Source of the DNA: Methylocapsa aurea | Lineage (GTDB): Bacteria; Pseudomonadota; Alphaproteobacteria; Rhizobiales; Beijerinckiaceae | Reading direction: 5' to 3' | Assembly (NCBI RefSeq): GCF_000746085.1 | Contig: NZ_JQKO01000012.1 | Location: 1 to 64,000 of the forward strand | Length of the DNA: 64,000 bases | Part shown: piece by piece, positions 35,811 through 44,719 of the stretch | How the letters are laid out: the number at the start of each line of letters is the position of its first letter | Numbering within the stretch: the first letter of the stretch is position 1 | Position numbers and translations under genes: made by a program | The notes under the pieces: generated by a model | What the model was told of the DNA's origin: nothing | The model's database searches: none | Seen by the model: the letters and a program-made list of their open reading frames with translations, nothing else

Positions 35811-37198
35811 TTCTCGCTCCTTGCTTCCGGCCGCATCGCAACAGCCATGGGCCGCGACGGCGTAACCGCGTCGGAAAGCGGCGCGGCGCGCGGCGGTCCG
35901 TCCCGCAAAAGCTGGTAGATGTAAAAGAAGCCGAAGGCGTAGATCACCGCATAGACCGCGACATAGGCCAGGAGCGAGGCGATCACGTCGCCGCTCGCCA
36001 AGGACGGCGTTGCCGCGTCCTTTGTCCGCAACAGCCCATAGACGACCCAAGGCTGACGTCCGACCTCGGCGGTGAACCAGCCCGCGAGCACAGCGACGAA
36101 TCCGCTCGGGAAAGACAGGAAGGCGCACCACAAAAACCAGCGCGCCCGCTCCAGGGCGCCGCGCCAGCGCAAGAAAAGCCCCAGCCAGGAAATAGCCAGC
36201 ATGATCAGCCCCATGCCGACCATGATGCGAAAGGTGAAGAAGGGAATGATCACAGGCGGCCGGTCCGCCTCCGGAAAAGCGTCCAGTCCGACCTCGCGGG
36301 ACTCCCAGTCGCCCGAGGCGATAAAGCTGCCGAGCTTAGGCACTTCGACGGAGAGCCAGTTCCGCTCCCGCGCTGGATCGGGAAGGGCGAGCAGCACCTC
36401 GCTCGCCGGCTGCTGAGTGCGCCATCGCGCCTCGATCGCGGCGAATTTCGCCGGCTGGTAATGGTGAACGTAGTCGCCAGTGAGATGGCCGACGAAGAGC
36501 TGCAGCGGAACGAGAAGCGCCACCAGGGCGAGCCCCCAATTCAGCATCATCGCGGCCTCGGCGCGGTGGACGCCGCGCAGCGCATACCAGGCTCCTGTGG
36601 CGATGACGCTCATGCCGGTGGTCAGGAAAGCGGCCAGCAGCATGTGCGGCCAGCGCACCCGCATGACGGGTCCGGTCGTGATCGCCCACCAGTCTTCCGG
36701 TACAATCTTGCCGTCGACGATCGCGTGACCGACCGGGACCTGCATCCAGCTATTGTTGCCGAGAATCCAGAACGACGACATCATGGTCCCAAGCGAGACC
36801 ATGCAGCAGGACAGGAAATAGAACCAGGGCGGCGCCCGCTCGCGACCGAACAGAACGACCCCGAAGAAGGTCGCCTCCAAGAGAAAGGCGGTGAAGCCCT
36901 CATAGCCAAGCAGCGGTCCCTGGATCGACCCGGTGCGCTCAGCCAGCACGCTCCAATTGGCGCCGAACTGGAAGGCCATGACCACGCCGCTGACGACGCC
37001 CATGCCAAATGACAGCGTGAACACACCAAGCCAGAACTCGAAGACGCGTCGATAAAGCGGATTGCCGCTCGAAAGGTAGGCGCCCTCCAACGTCGCCAGC
37101 CAGGCGGCGAGACCGATGGTGAAGGAAGGGAATATGATGTGGAAGCTGACGACGAAGGCAAACTGCACGCGCGACAACAGCACAGGGTCCCATTCCAT
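35795..37198 (-). CDS. cioA: Cyanide-insensitive-type bd oxidase subunit I
   Basis: A 467-residue CydA-family protein, about 55 residues shorter than the cydA product at 28.7 kb because the Q-loop is short, the mark of the CioA branch. Haem ligands are H20 in VVSFHIIFPSF, the His in RWPHMLLAAF and the Met in FFTFRIMVGMG. The quinol-site KFAAIEARW is present. CioAB-type oxidases resist cyanide and sulfide and often serve under stress. No CydX-like or CydP-like gene is visible next to cioAB, in contrast to the bd-I operon. Confidence 0.93.
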   Translation of the reverse strand: MEWDPVLLSRVQFAFVVSFHIIFPSFTIGLAAWLATLEGAYLSSGNPLYRRVFEFWLGVFTLSFGMGVVSGVVMAFQFGANWSVLAERTGSIQGPLLGYEGFTAFLLEATFFGVVLFGRERAPPWFYFLSCCMVSLGTMMSSFWILGNNSWMQVPVGHAIVDGKIVPEDWWAITTGPVMRVRWPHMLLAAFLTTGMSVIATGAWYALRGVHRAEAAMMLNWGLALVALLVPLQLFVGHLTGDYVHHYQPAKFAAIEARWRTQQPASEVLLALPDPARERNWLSVEVPKLGSFIASGDWESREVGLDAFPEADRPPVIIPFFTFRIMVGMGLIMLAISWLGLFLRWRGALERARWFLWCAFLSFPSGFVAVLAGWFTAEVGRQPWVVYGLLRTKDAATPSLASGDVIASLLAYVAVYAVIYAFGFFYIYQLLRDGPPRAAPLSDAVTPSRPMAVAMRPEARSEKWPSK

Positions 37199-37347
37199 CG
37201 CAGAATGCCTTTAAATGAAAATGCTCGAAATATTGGATCGACTCGGGACGCCGCTTAAGTCTATTGTAAATCATCCAGCAAACTTAAATAGATATACCAT
37301 GGAAAGCTGTATCGGCGCCATGCGGCGGTCTTCACCGCAACTCGCGG

Positions 37348-38118
37348 TCAATCGGCGCATTTAAGGTCGAGCAGCTTTTCCGCGCTTGCGGCGCCCTCAG
37401 GCGAGGCGTGGGAATCGGCGGCCAGCAGATAAAATCCGGCCTTGCCGTCGCCGAAGGTCGCTCCGATCACCGCCAATGTTTGGCTCTCCATCGACACTTT
37501 GCCCGGAATCGGACGGCGCGCCAGAGCCTTGAACGGATTGAGCTGGGCCAGGCTATCCGCCTCGACCCGCATCGCCGCATATCTTCGCCCAAGCAGCGGC
37601 GAACTCAGGGGGGTCCAGGCGGCGCGAATCTCGGCTTGGTGGCGGCGCAGGAAATCGGCGACTGGAGCGGCGATGCAGGCGACATGAATATGCAACTGGT
37701 CCTGGCTGCGCCCGGCGGCGGAATTAATCGCCATTCCGACCTTGTCGCGCGGCAGCGGGCGGCGGACGCCCTCCTCCACGAAGCGGCGGGCGTCCCAGGC
37801 CGCCGCCCAATAATTTGGCGCGTCTTCGCTCAGCAAGGTCGGGCTTTCGATCCCGGAAATGGGAATCGTTGGGACGACGATGACATGCGCGGCGCTCGAC
37901 GGCGTCTGGAGCACGGCGAAGCCCCGATCGAGACCATTGGCGATATTGACCTCGGCGCAAGGAAACGCCACGCCAATACTTTGATAGGCCGTCAGGCAAA
38001 TGTCGTGGACGACGACCCACAAAGCGCCGCGATTGACCGCGGCCACGGAAGGCGGAAGAGCGGCGGCCATGCCGATGATCACCCCGATGAATGCTGCGAA
38101 ATTGGCGGCTTTGCGCAA
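37348..38118 (-). CDS. cdh: CDP-diacylglycerol diphosphatase
   Basis: A 256-residue Cdh-family enzyme that hydrolyses CDP-diacylglycerol to CMP and phosphatidate. An N-terminal signal/anchor helix (FAAFIGVIIGMAAALPPSVAA) places it at the periplasmic side. The HIT-like catalytic motif is DQLHIHVAC, and NYWAAAWDARRFV and INSAAGRSQDQLHIH are family features. It is a single gene upstream of cioAB on the same strand, separated by 149 bases with no visible link. Confidence 0.85.
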   Translation of the reverse strand: MRKAANFAAFIGVIIGMAAALPPSVAAVNRGALWVVVHDICLTAYQSIGVAFPCAEVNIANGLDRGFAVLQTPSSAAHVIVVPTIPISGIESPTLLSEDAPNYWAAAWDARRFVEEGVRRPLPRDKVGMAINSAAGRSQDQLHIHVACIAAPVADFLRRHQAEIRAAWTPLSSPLLGRRYAAMRVEADSLAQLNPFKALARRPIPGKVSMESQTLAVIGATFGDGKAGFYLLAADSHASPEGAASAEKLLDLKCAD

Positions 38119-38288
38119 GTCGAACCCTTCTTGGAAAATGCGTCTATCGCCCGATTAAAGCAGAGTCGGTCTGGTTTTTCACCTTCAATGCCGTAAAGTT
38201 GAAGCCTGAGGGCGGCGAAGGCGCGCCCTGGCGGCGCGGCAAAGGGGACAAGGCCGCGCCGAACGCGCGAACCTCCACCGCACCGGCG

Positions 38289-38360
38289 CTAGAGCTGCTT
38301 TTTGTTCAGTCGCATTCTCTAAACGCGAACCGGCGGGCTGCTTCGCCCGAAAATGCGCTA
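38289..38360 (-). repeat. Degenerate type A repeat
   Basis: CTAGAGCTGCTTTTTGTTCAG ... CTAAACGCGAACCGGCGGGC ... GCCCGAAAATGCGCTA keeps most of type A in reverse order and abuts the stop of the small gene at 38361. Confidence 0.75.
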
Positions 38361-38561
38361 TCAGAGATAACGCCATCCAAGCACGGCGATCCCGAGCGGC
38401 TCCTCCGTTACCGCGTTAAGCCAGGCGCCCTCTTCGAAGCGGCAGGGAAAGGGGAGCACGTAAGTGCCGACATGATCCTCGCACAGCAATTCCACGGAGC
38501 GGCCCAACGCCGGATTCTGGTCGATCGTGAAATCGGCGATCCTGGCATTTCGCGTAACCAT
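38361..38561 (-). CDS. Small conserved-type hypothetical protein (66 aa)
   Basis: A 66-residue protein without signal peptide or membrane segment. The centre reads VELLCEDHVGTYVLPFPCRF, then EEGAWLNAVTEEPLG and IAVLGWRYL. AAAGGA lies seven bases before the ATG, and codon use fits the genome. It resembles short uncharacterised rhizobial proteins with the LPFPCR pattern; the two cysteines could bind metal. The function is unknown. Confidence 0.65.
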   Translation of the reverse strand: MVTRNARIADFTIDQNPALGRSVELLCEDHVGTYVLPFPCRFEEGAWLNAVTEEPLGIAVLGWRYL

Positions 38562-38788
38562 TCTTGATCCTTTCGGGCGCGATGTCTTCAGGCCGAATCG
38601 ATCTGCAACCGATCTATTCTATTTGTTTTGATGAATGATCCTATCCCGGAACGCGGCATCTTTCCAGGATCATGCTTCCGGCGCCTTGAATGAAGCTGAT
38701 CAGATGCAATCGGCGGCAAGATCAGCGATCTTGAGCTTGGACTCTGTTGTCAAATTGGCCGGCGACATGGTAGCGCTTGACCGCATCG

Positions 38789-38816
38789 AAATTTGACGGA
38801 GCAAAAAGTCAAATTT
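38789..38816. promoter_or_regulatory. Inverted repeat, possible operator or hairpin
   Basis: AAATTTGAC (38789-38797) and GTCAAATTT (38808-38816) are perfect inverted arms around 10 bases. This A+T-rich symmetric site in a GC-rich gap resembles a repressor operator. The regulator is unknown. Confidence 0.4.
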
Positions 38817-38899
38817 TCAGGAGTGCTCCGGTTGCGCTTCCGGCCGAGGTTGGCGCAGTCCACCGGCCATCACGCGAAATTGACGCTGCAAGCGCCGCC

Positions 38900-39006
38900 G
38901 TCGCAACATCTTTAGGGTTCGATTCGTCCTGACCCTCTCGAGCACATCGGATATATCCGATGTGCTAATTGTCGCAATCATCTGTAGGGTTCGATTCGTC
39001 CTGACC
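38900..39006. repeat. Direct repeat (35/36 bp) bracketing a perfect 26-bp palindrome
   Basis: Copies at 38900-38934 and 38971-39006 differ by one indel and one substitution and both end TAGGGTTCGATTCGTCCTGA-CC. Between them AGCACATCGGATA/TATCCGATGTGCT (38941-38966) is a perfect 26-bp palindrome. Its core ACATCGGATATATC also occurs in the type B repeat at 425-450. The second copy ends 25 bases before the Nudix gene. Confidence 0.85.
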
Positions 39007-39031
39007 AGCGGAAATAGAAAGAGCAGACAGC

Positions 39032-39592
39032 GTGTCCCAAGCCGACGAGTGGCGCGTCCTGGGCGAAGAGACGGTCTTTGAAGGCGGCTCTTTTTTGCGC
39101 GTGCTGCGCCAGGACGTCGTCACCGACGCTGGCCGGCGCGTTCCGGATTTCTATCAGGTGATCCTGCCCGATTTCGTCATCGCCTGCTCCCTGACGTCCG
39201 ACGGCCGCGTCCTGACGCTGTGGCAATATAAGCATGGCAGCCGCCGCTACGGATTGACTTTCCCCGCCGGTCACATCGAGCCGGGCGAAGCGCCTGAAGC
39301 CGCGATGCGCCGGGAGCTGCTCGAGGAAACCGGATTTACGGCCGAGCGCGTGGTTTTCCTCGGCCGCTACGCCATGAACGGCAATCAACAGTGCGGCTTC
39401 GCCCATCTCTTTCTTCTCGAAGGCTGCCGATGGGTGACTAAAGCCGATTCCGGCGATCTGGAAACCATGGAGCTGCGCTTGATGAGCTTCGATGACGTCG
39501 ACGCGGCTCTTGCGGAGGGCGCCATATCCATCTTGCCGCATCTCAGCGTCTGGCACGCAGCGCGCGCCTATCTTGCGCGTTCAGGCGCATAG
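39032..39592 (+). CDS. Nudix hydrolase (ADP-ribose pyrophosphatase-like)
   Basis: A 186-residue Nudix enzyme. The complete Nudix box is present in GHIEPGEAPEAAMRRELLEE followed by TGF, matching G-x5-E-x7-RE-x2-EE-x-G. The preceding LPDFVIACSLTSDGRVLTLW and YGLTFPAGH resemble ADP-ribose/NDP-sugar hydrolases; the substrate is not proven. It starts with GTG at 39032 behind AGAAAGAG. Its TAG stop (39590-39592) forms the first bases of a repeat remnant. Confidence 0.88.
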   Translation: MSQADEWRVLGEETVFEGGSFLRVLRQDVVTDAGRRVPDFYQVILPDFVIACSLTSDGRVLTLWQYKHGSRRYGLTFPAGHIEPGEAPEAAMRRELLEETGFTAERVVFLGRYAMNGNQQCGFAHLFLLEGCRWVTKADSGDLETMELRLMSFDDVDAALAEGAISILPHLSVWHAARAYLARSGA

Positions 39593-39630
39593 AGCGCGTC
39601 CCGATCGCATCGAATCATGTGATCGAAAAA
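39590..39630. repeat. Type B repeat remnant at the Nudix gene end
   Basis: TAGAGCGCGTCCCGATCGCA and ATCATGTGATCG resemble the right half of type B in reverse. It is followed directly by a type C element. Confidence 0.6.
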
Positions 39631-39639
39631 TCAAAGAGT

Positions 39640-39692
39640 TAGAGCATGATGTCGTCCGAAAACCGGTTTCCACTTTTCGGCATCATGCTCTA
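39640..39692 (+). repeat. Type C palindromic repeat (copy 3)
   Basis: TA-GAGCATGATGTCGTCCGAAA ... TTCGGCATCATGCTC-TA, almost identical to the copy at 33212 and including the upstream ATCAAAGAGT. Confidence 0.9.
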
Positions 39693-39805
39693 GCGGCGGG
39701 AGCTGCGCCCGCGCCGCTTTTCGCTATCCTTCCGCTCGCCTTTCGCGCTCAAAGCGACCGGGGCGCACCATCCTTCGAAAAGGCGATGCGCCCTGTCGTT
39801 CTCCT

Positions 39806-40603
39806 TCAGCGCGCGAACGGAGCCGCCGGCTCCACGACTTTGCGATAGAGGTGCCAAGTAGCGTGGGCCAAAATCGGCACGACGACGGCAAGGCCAACGA
39901 AGAGGAGCGCGAAGCCGACCGCCAGGGCCGCGGCGATGATCAATCCCCAGAGCGCCATCGTCGCCGGGTTCGCCAGCACCGCTCTGATTGAGGTGGAGAC
40001 AGCCACCGCAAGGCCGACATCGCGGTCAAGCAGCAAGGGAAAGGAGACGACGCTGATGCTCAGCACTAACACGGCGAAGAGAGCGCCGAGAGCATTGCCC
40101 AGAACGATCAGGGCCCAGCCGCGCGATGTCGTGAAGATGTCCTGGAAAAACTGCGCATAGGACTCCGGCTGCCGCGCGCCGAACAACCAGAAGTAAAGCT
40201 GCTCGGCGCTCGCCCGCCAGCACATGAAGATGATCAGCAGCACGAGACCCAGCGCCAGGATCGCGGGGATCGAGGGCGAATGCCGCACATCGAAGGCGTG
40301 AGTCCAGGAGCTCTCCAAGCCAAGTTCGCGTCGGCGGCTCATCTCATACAGGCCGATCGCCGCGAAGGGTCCCACGAGAGCGAACCCGGCCATGAGCGGA
40401 AACAGCAAGTAGACCGCGCTGCGGGCGAGAAAAATGCCGATGAGCGGGTAGATCAGGCCAAGGAATACAAGATGTGACGGCATGGCCAGAAAATCATCAA
40501 GGCCCTTAGACAGAGCGTCTTTAAGGTCCGCAGGTCCAATCTTACGCACGACGGTCTCGGCCGGGGTCGCATCCGGTCCGGCGATCACATGGAAATTCGT
40601 CAT
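39806..40603 (-). CDS. DUF2189 integral membrane protein
   Basis: A 265-residue protein with about six transmembrane helices, preceded by a soluble N-terminal part (VRKIGPADLKDALSKGLDDF) that is typical of DUF2189. The conserved PLMAGFALVGPFAAIGLYEM segment is present. The function is unknown. It is a single gene, and the 267 bases upstream show nothing specific. Confidence 0.85.
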   Translation of the reverse strand: MTNFHVIAGPDATPAETVVRKIGPADLKDALSKGLDDFLAMPSHLVFLGLIYPLIGIFLARSAVYLLFPLMAGFALVGPFAAIGLYEMSRRRELGLESSWTHAFDVRHSPSIPAILALGLVLLIIFMCWRASAEQLYFWLFGARQPESYAQFFQDIFTTSRGWALIVLGNALGALFAVLVLSISVVSFPLLLDRDVGLAVAVSTSIRAVLANPATMALWGLIIAAALAVGFALLFVGLAVVVPILAHATWHLYRKVVEPAAPFAR

Positions 40604-40870
40604 CAGCGTTCCTCCTCATCCCGGCGGCAAACGGTTACGAGGCGACAGCGACGCAGCAAAAAACTCAGCTGGCCACACACGACATCGACCCGCGCTCTAC
40701 TCGGCAACAAGTGAACCTAGCTGAGAAGGAAAGGTTCCCGCCGACGGCGGGGCCGCCGATGATCGGCCGGCTCAGTCCAAGCGCTGGGCAGCGGCTCTTT
40801 CGAGAGCGACTCTATTGAGGACGCGAATCGAGCGCGGGGAGGAATCCGCCGCGTCACTCTTTGCGAAGCG

Positions 40871-42643
40871 CTACCCTTCGAGCCCTAAAGCCGCTTTCAC
40901 GCGTCGGGAATAGCCATAGATGTCGTCGCGCAATTGCAGGCGGCCTGCCTCATCGACGTAAGTGGTGAAATATTCCAGATGGACCGGCAAAGGTTTCGGC
41001 AAATGGACGTAGCGCTCCTTGCCGCCGATCAAGCCCTTGACGCGTTGCTCGCTCCAGCCCTTCCCCAGCACGGTTTCGGCGAAGCGGAACGGATCGTCAA
41101 CGCGAACGCAGCCATGGCTGAAGGCCCGCTTGTCGGCGGCAAACAGCGCGCGGGAGGGCGTATCGTGCAGATAGACCGCGTAGTCGTTCGGGAACATGAA
41201 CTTAATGCGCCCCAGCGCATTGCGTTCGCCCGGCGGCTGGCGCACGGTGAGCCTGCCGTCCCTGGAGCCGACCTCATAGCCAAGGCGGCGCAGATAGCCC
41301 GAATCCGCGGCCAGCTTTGGCAGCATCTCCTTCCTGATGATCGATTGCGGCACGTTCCAATAGGGATTGACGATCAGGAACTGCATCGTGTTGGAGAAAA
41401 CCGGCGTCGGCGTCTGCTCTTTGCCGACGACGACGCGATTGCGCTGCACGACGCGCCCATTTTCGATGACGACGGCTTCATAGTTGGGAATATTGACCTC
41501 GATGCGGCTCTCGCCCATGTCGCGCGGCATCCAGCGCCAGCGCTCCATATTGGCGAGGATTTCGGCCTCCAGCCGCGACGGCTGTCCGCCGGACAGGACG
41601 GCAATCGTCCGCGCGGTCAAGACGCCGGAGGCCGGCAGGCCATTGGCCTTCTGGAAGTCGGCGACTGCCGTCGCGATCCGCGTGTCATAGATCAGCTCGT
41701 CCGGCGCGCCGGAGCGTTGCCCGTCGAGGCTAAGGCGGGCTCGAATCAAGGGCACGCGCGGATCGCGCATTCCCACGCTCAAGACGGGTCCGGCGGGGAT
41801 GATCGGCGCGCGCGCGGCGGGCGCGCGCGCGCGGCGCAACTCCGCCAGCTTGTCGCGCAGCGCCGCATAGGCTTTTTGCGGCGGGTTGAATCTTTGCAGC
41901 TCGGCGCCGGCGTCCGGCCCAGCGGCGGCGACGATCGCCAGGACGATCGCGGCGTCGGCGACTTCCGGCTTGGACCCGATCAAGGGCGAAATCACATGTG
42001 GATCGATGCGGGAGCCGCTCGCCTGCCGGCCATAGGCGACGACCGCGTCGGTCAGCGCGATATCGGCGGCGGCGATTTCTTCCTCCGATCCGGCGCGCAT
42101 CGAGCGCGACGGAAGGGCCCTGAGCTCCAGCCCATCGTCGCCGGCGCGCTCCAGCCGGGCCATCACGGGCTTCACCTCGGCATTGGCCTTGCCATCGCTC
42201 CACCACAGCGGCGCGAAATCGCGGGCCGCGTAAAAAGCGGCGATCGCTTCGCGCTCCTTGCGCTGCGCGAGGGAGCCCTTGGCGTTCCAACGCGCCTCAA
42301 GCGCCGCCTTCAACGCCATATTGACCGAAGGCAGGGCGGGCTGCTCAGCGGTTTGGCCGACGCCATCGGGGTTTGCCGGAGCCAGCGTCTGCTTGGAGGG
42401 AGCGGAATTGTCCTCGCCGCCATTCGCATCCGCGGCGGGTGGCTCCGCCGCCTCGGGATCAGCTGGAACTGTCGCTGCATGGCCACGCAACATCAGTGAG
42501 GACGCCGGCGCTCCGGCAAGCGACGCGACCGTGCGCGCCGCATCTTTCTCGTCGGCGCCGCTGGCCGGCATGTTCGCGAGGCTGATGAGAAGCGCCAGAG
42601 CCGATGCGCTTGTGAAAATGGCCCTGCCAACCGGCGCCCGCAT
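40871..42643 (-). CDS. L,D-transpeptidase, YcbB/LdtD-type
   Basis: A 590-residue periplasmic L,D-transpeptidase that makes 3-3 crosslinks in peptidoglycan. An N-terminal signal sequence (GRAIFTSASALALLISLANM) is followed by an Ala/Pro-rich low-complexity segment. Next come a helical scaffold, a peptidoglycan-binding-like segment (RARLSLDGQ, ADFQKANGLPASGVL), and the YkuD catalytic domain with SHGCVRVDD (catalytic Cys). Overall order and length match YcbB. The ATG at 42643 has AGGGGA six bases upstream; frames up to 42712 are open but unsupported. Confidence 0.9.
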   Translation of the reverse strand: MRAPVGRAIFTSASALALLISLANMPASGADEKDAARTVASLAGAPASSLMLRGHAATVPADPEAAEPPAADANGGEDNSAPSKQTLAPANPDGVGQTAEQPALPSVNMALKAALEARWNAKGSLAQRKEREAIAAFYAARDFAPLWWSDGKANAEVKPVMARLERAGDDGLELRALPSRSMRAGSEEEIAAADIALTDAVVAYGRQASGSRIDPHVISPLIGSKPEVADAAIVLAIVAAAGPDAGAELQRFNPPQKAYAALRDKLAELRRARAPAARAPIIPAGPVLSVGMRDPRVPLIRARLSLDGQRSGAPDELIYDTRIATAVADFQKANGLPASGVLTARTIAVLSGGQPSRLEAEILANMERWRWMPRDMGESRIEVNIPNYEAVVIENGRVVQRNRVVVGKEQTPTPVFSNTMQFLIVNPYWNVPQSIIRKEMLPKLAADSGYLRRLGYEVGSRDGRLTVRQPPGERNALGRIKFMFPNDYAVYLHDTPSRALFAADKRAFSHGCVRVDDPFRFAETVLGKGWSEQRVKGLIGGKERYVHLPKPLPVHLEYFTTYVDEAGRLQLRDDIYGYSRRVKAALGLEG

Positions 42644-42926
42644 TTTATGTCCCCTGATCGTTTCCGCCATGGCGCCCGCGGCGCGCGGGTTGAAATGGCC
42701 TCGCCAAGCCAAGCTATGTCACATCTCGACTGAATCGTCGGTAAAGGTTTCTTACGAAATCAACGTTGAAATTCACGTGCGCGGAAGCACGCCGCGCGCA
42801 ATCGCCCAAGCTTGCAACGCCGTCACAGCGGAGCAGTTCCAAGGCGATGACGGCGCCGGGGATTTTTTTCTGCATCTCCGCGCGGCGGAGTAGATAAGGC
42901 GATTTTTTGCCACATTTGATCATGCT

Positions 42927-44468
42927 CTAAGCCGCGGCCCCATTGCGACCGCTAGCGCAAATTTCCGTCGAATCCTCCATGGCGCCGTTCTCGACGGCGC
43001 TGTCCTCGGCGGCGGGCGCAAAGCCATATTCCTTCATCTTGCGATAGAGCGTCGAGCGGCCGATTCCGAGCTTGCGCGCCACCGCCGACATCCGGCCGCG
43101 ATGCTGGACGAGCGCGAAGCGAATGGCTTCCGCCTCCAATTGATCGAGCCGGCGCATGTCGCCATTTTCATTCAGAAGCGGCAGAACATTCGGATCGCGC
43201 ACTTCAACGCGGACGAATTCCTTCTCGCGCGGGGCTTGGAGCGCGACCGGCGCTGGCGCCGCCGGAACCCGGACGTCGAAGCCCTGGACCTGCGCGGCGA
43301 TCTGCGGAAATTCGGCGACGGTCAATTCGTCGCCATCGGCGAGGACCACGGCGCGGAACACCGCATTTTCCAATTGCCGGACATTGCCCGGCCAATCATA
43401 GGCGCCAAGCAAGGCCAGCGCCTCGGCGCCGATTCCGCGCAGGCGCTTGCCCTCCTCGGCGGCAAAGCGCGCGGCGAATCTGCGGGAAAGATCGGCGATA
43501 TCGTCCCGGCGCTGGCGCAGCGGCGGCACGCCGATCGGAAAGACATTCAGCCGGTAGTACAGATCCTCCCGGAACCGGCCGCCTTTGACGAGCTCGATCA
43601 AATTCTGATTGGTCGCCGAGATCAGGCGGATGTCGACCTTGACCGGGCGCTTGGCTCCGACCGGATCGACCTCGCCTTCCTGGAGCGCGCGCAGCAGCTT
43701 GACTTGCGCGTCCAAAGGCAATTCGCCGATCTCGTCGAGAAAAAGCGTGCCGCCATGCGCCTCGACGAATTTGCCGGCATGTTTTTCATTGGCCCCGGTG
43801 AAGGCCCCCTTTTCATGCCCAAACAGGATCGATTCGATGAGATTTTCCGGCAGGGCGCCGCAATTGACCGTGACAAAGGCGCGCCCGCGCCGGTCGGAGG
43901 CCCCCTGGATCGCCCGCGCGATAATTTCCTTGCCGACGCCCGATTCGCCTTCAAGAAGCACCGGAATGGTCGATTTCGCCGCCCGCTCCCCGAGCTTGAC
44001 GACGCGCTCCATGTCCGGGCTCTTACTGGCGATGTCCTTGAAGGACAAGGCGCCCAGAGCCTGACGGCTCAAGCGCCGAACTTCATCCTCCAGCGCATCG
44101 ACGCGCAAGGCGTTCTTGATCGAGACCTGGAGCCGTTCAGCCCCAACCGGCTTCACCACGAAATCGAGGGCGCCAGCGCGCATCGCAGAAATCACCGCCT
44201 CGATCGATCCATTCGCGGTCTGCACGATGGTTGGAATCTTGAGCCCCCGCTCGCGCATCCGGCCGAGCACCGCCATGCCGTCGAGATCGGGCATGACCAG
44301 ATCGAGGATCAACAGATCGATTGGCGCATCCCCCACACCCTGCAACCGCTTCAGCGCCGCTTCGCCGCCGTCGAGAACCTCGGCGCCATAGCCGAAGCGG
44401 TGGACCAAGGCTTCGAGCAACCGGCGCTGCACGGGATCATCGTCGACGATCAGAATTCTGGGGGACAT
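42927..44468 (-). CDS. NtrC-class sigma54-dependent response regulator
   Basis: A 513-residue three-domain regulator. The receiver domain has the phospho-acceptor D56 in LILDLVMPD. The AAA+ domain has Walker A GESGVGKE, the sigma54-contact loop GAFTGA and Walker B GGTLFLDEIGELP. The C-terminal Fis-type helix-turn-helix is VARKLGIGRSTLYRKMKEYG. No partner histidine kinase is adjacent. The ATG at 44468 follows GAGG by six bases. The TAG stop coincides with a repeat remnant ending ATCATGCTCTA. Targets are unknown. Confidence 0.9.
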   Translation of the reverse strand: MSPRILIVDDDPVQRRLLEALVHRFGYGAEVLDGGEAALKRLQGVGDAPIDLLILDLVMPDLDGMAVLGRMRERGLKIPTIVQTANGSIEAVISAMRAGALDFVVKPVGAERLQVSIKNALRVDALEDEVRRLSRQALGALSFKDIASKSPDMERVVKLGERAAKSTIPVLLEGESGVGKEIIARAIQGASDRRGRAFVTVNCGALPENLIESILFGHEKGAFTGANEKHAGKFVEAHGGTLFLDEIGELPLDAQVKLLRALQEGEVDPVGAKRPVKVDIRLISATNQNLIELVKGGRFREDLYYRLNVFPIGVPPLRQRRDDIADLSRRFAARFAAEEGKRLRGIGAEALALLGAYDWPGNVRQLENAVFRAVVLADGDELTVAEFPQIAAQVQGFDVRVPAAPAPVALQAPREKEFVRVEVRDPNVLPLLNENGDMRRLDQLEAEAIRFALVQHRGRMSAVARKLGIGRSTLYRKMKEYGFAPAAEDSAVENGAMEDSTEICASGRNGAAA

Positions 44469-44719
44469 CAGGCCTCGCCAGTGGTCCGGCCTCGACGCTT
44501 GGGGCGTTGCCGAGCCGGCGCACAAATCAGGAAATCGGGTCCAAACGCCCTTCCCGCATGCTGGCCGATTAGGGTAAATGTGGCGTTAACGGGCGGGCAA
44601 AGTTCTGCCGATCAGACCGATGGAAGCTCGACCGACGCCGCCATCTCCGCCGCCCGCCGCCAAGTTGACATTGCATCGTAGGGTGGCCACCCTGCCGACG
44701 TCTCAAAGCCGGTGACGCC

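Larger units (their letters stand above)
38562..39031. other. Intergenic region, 470 bases, rich in inverted and direct repeats
   Basis: No gene was recognised. It contains an inverted repeat with 9-bp arms (38789-38816), a 7-bp-arm hairpin overlapping it (CGGAGCA ... TGCTCCG, about 38797-38829), and a duplicated segment bracketing a perfect palindrome (38900-39006). Confidence 0.6.

Noticed and set aside
40934-42499. 521-codon frame opposite the L,D-transpeptidase gene
   Set aside because: The minus-strand gene has a signal peptide and a complete catalytic motif; this frame is its shadow.
43101-44681. 526-codon frame opposite the NtrC-class regulator gene
   Set aside because: All NtrC motifs are on the minus strand; no ribosome site or domain supports this frame.
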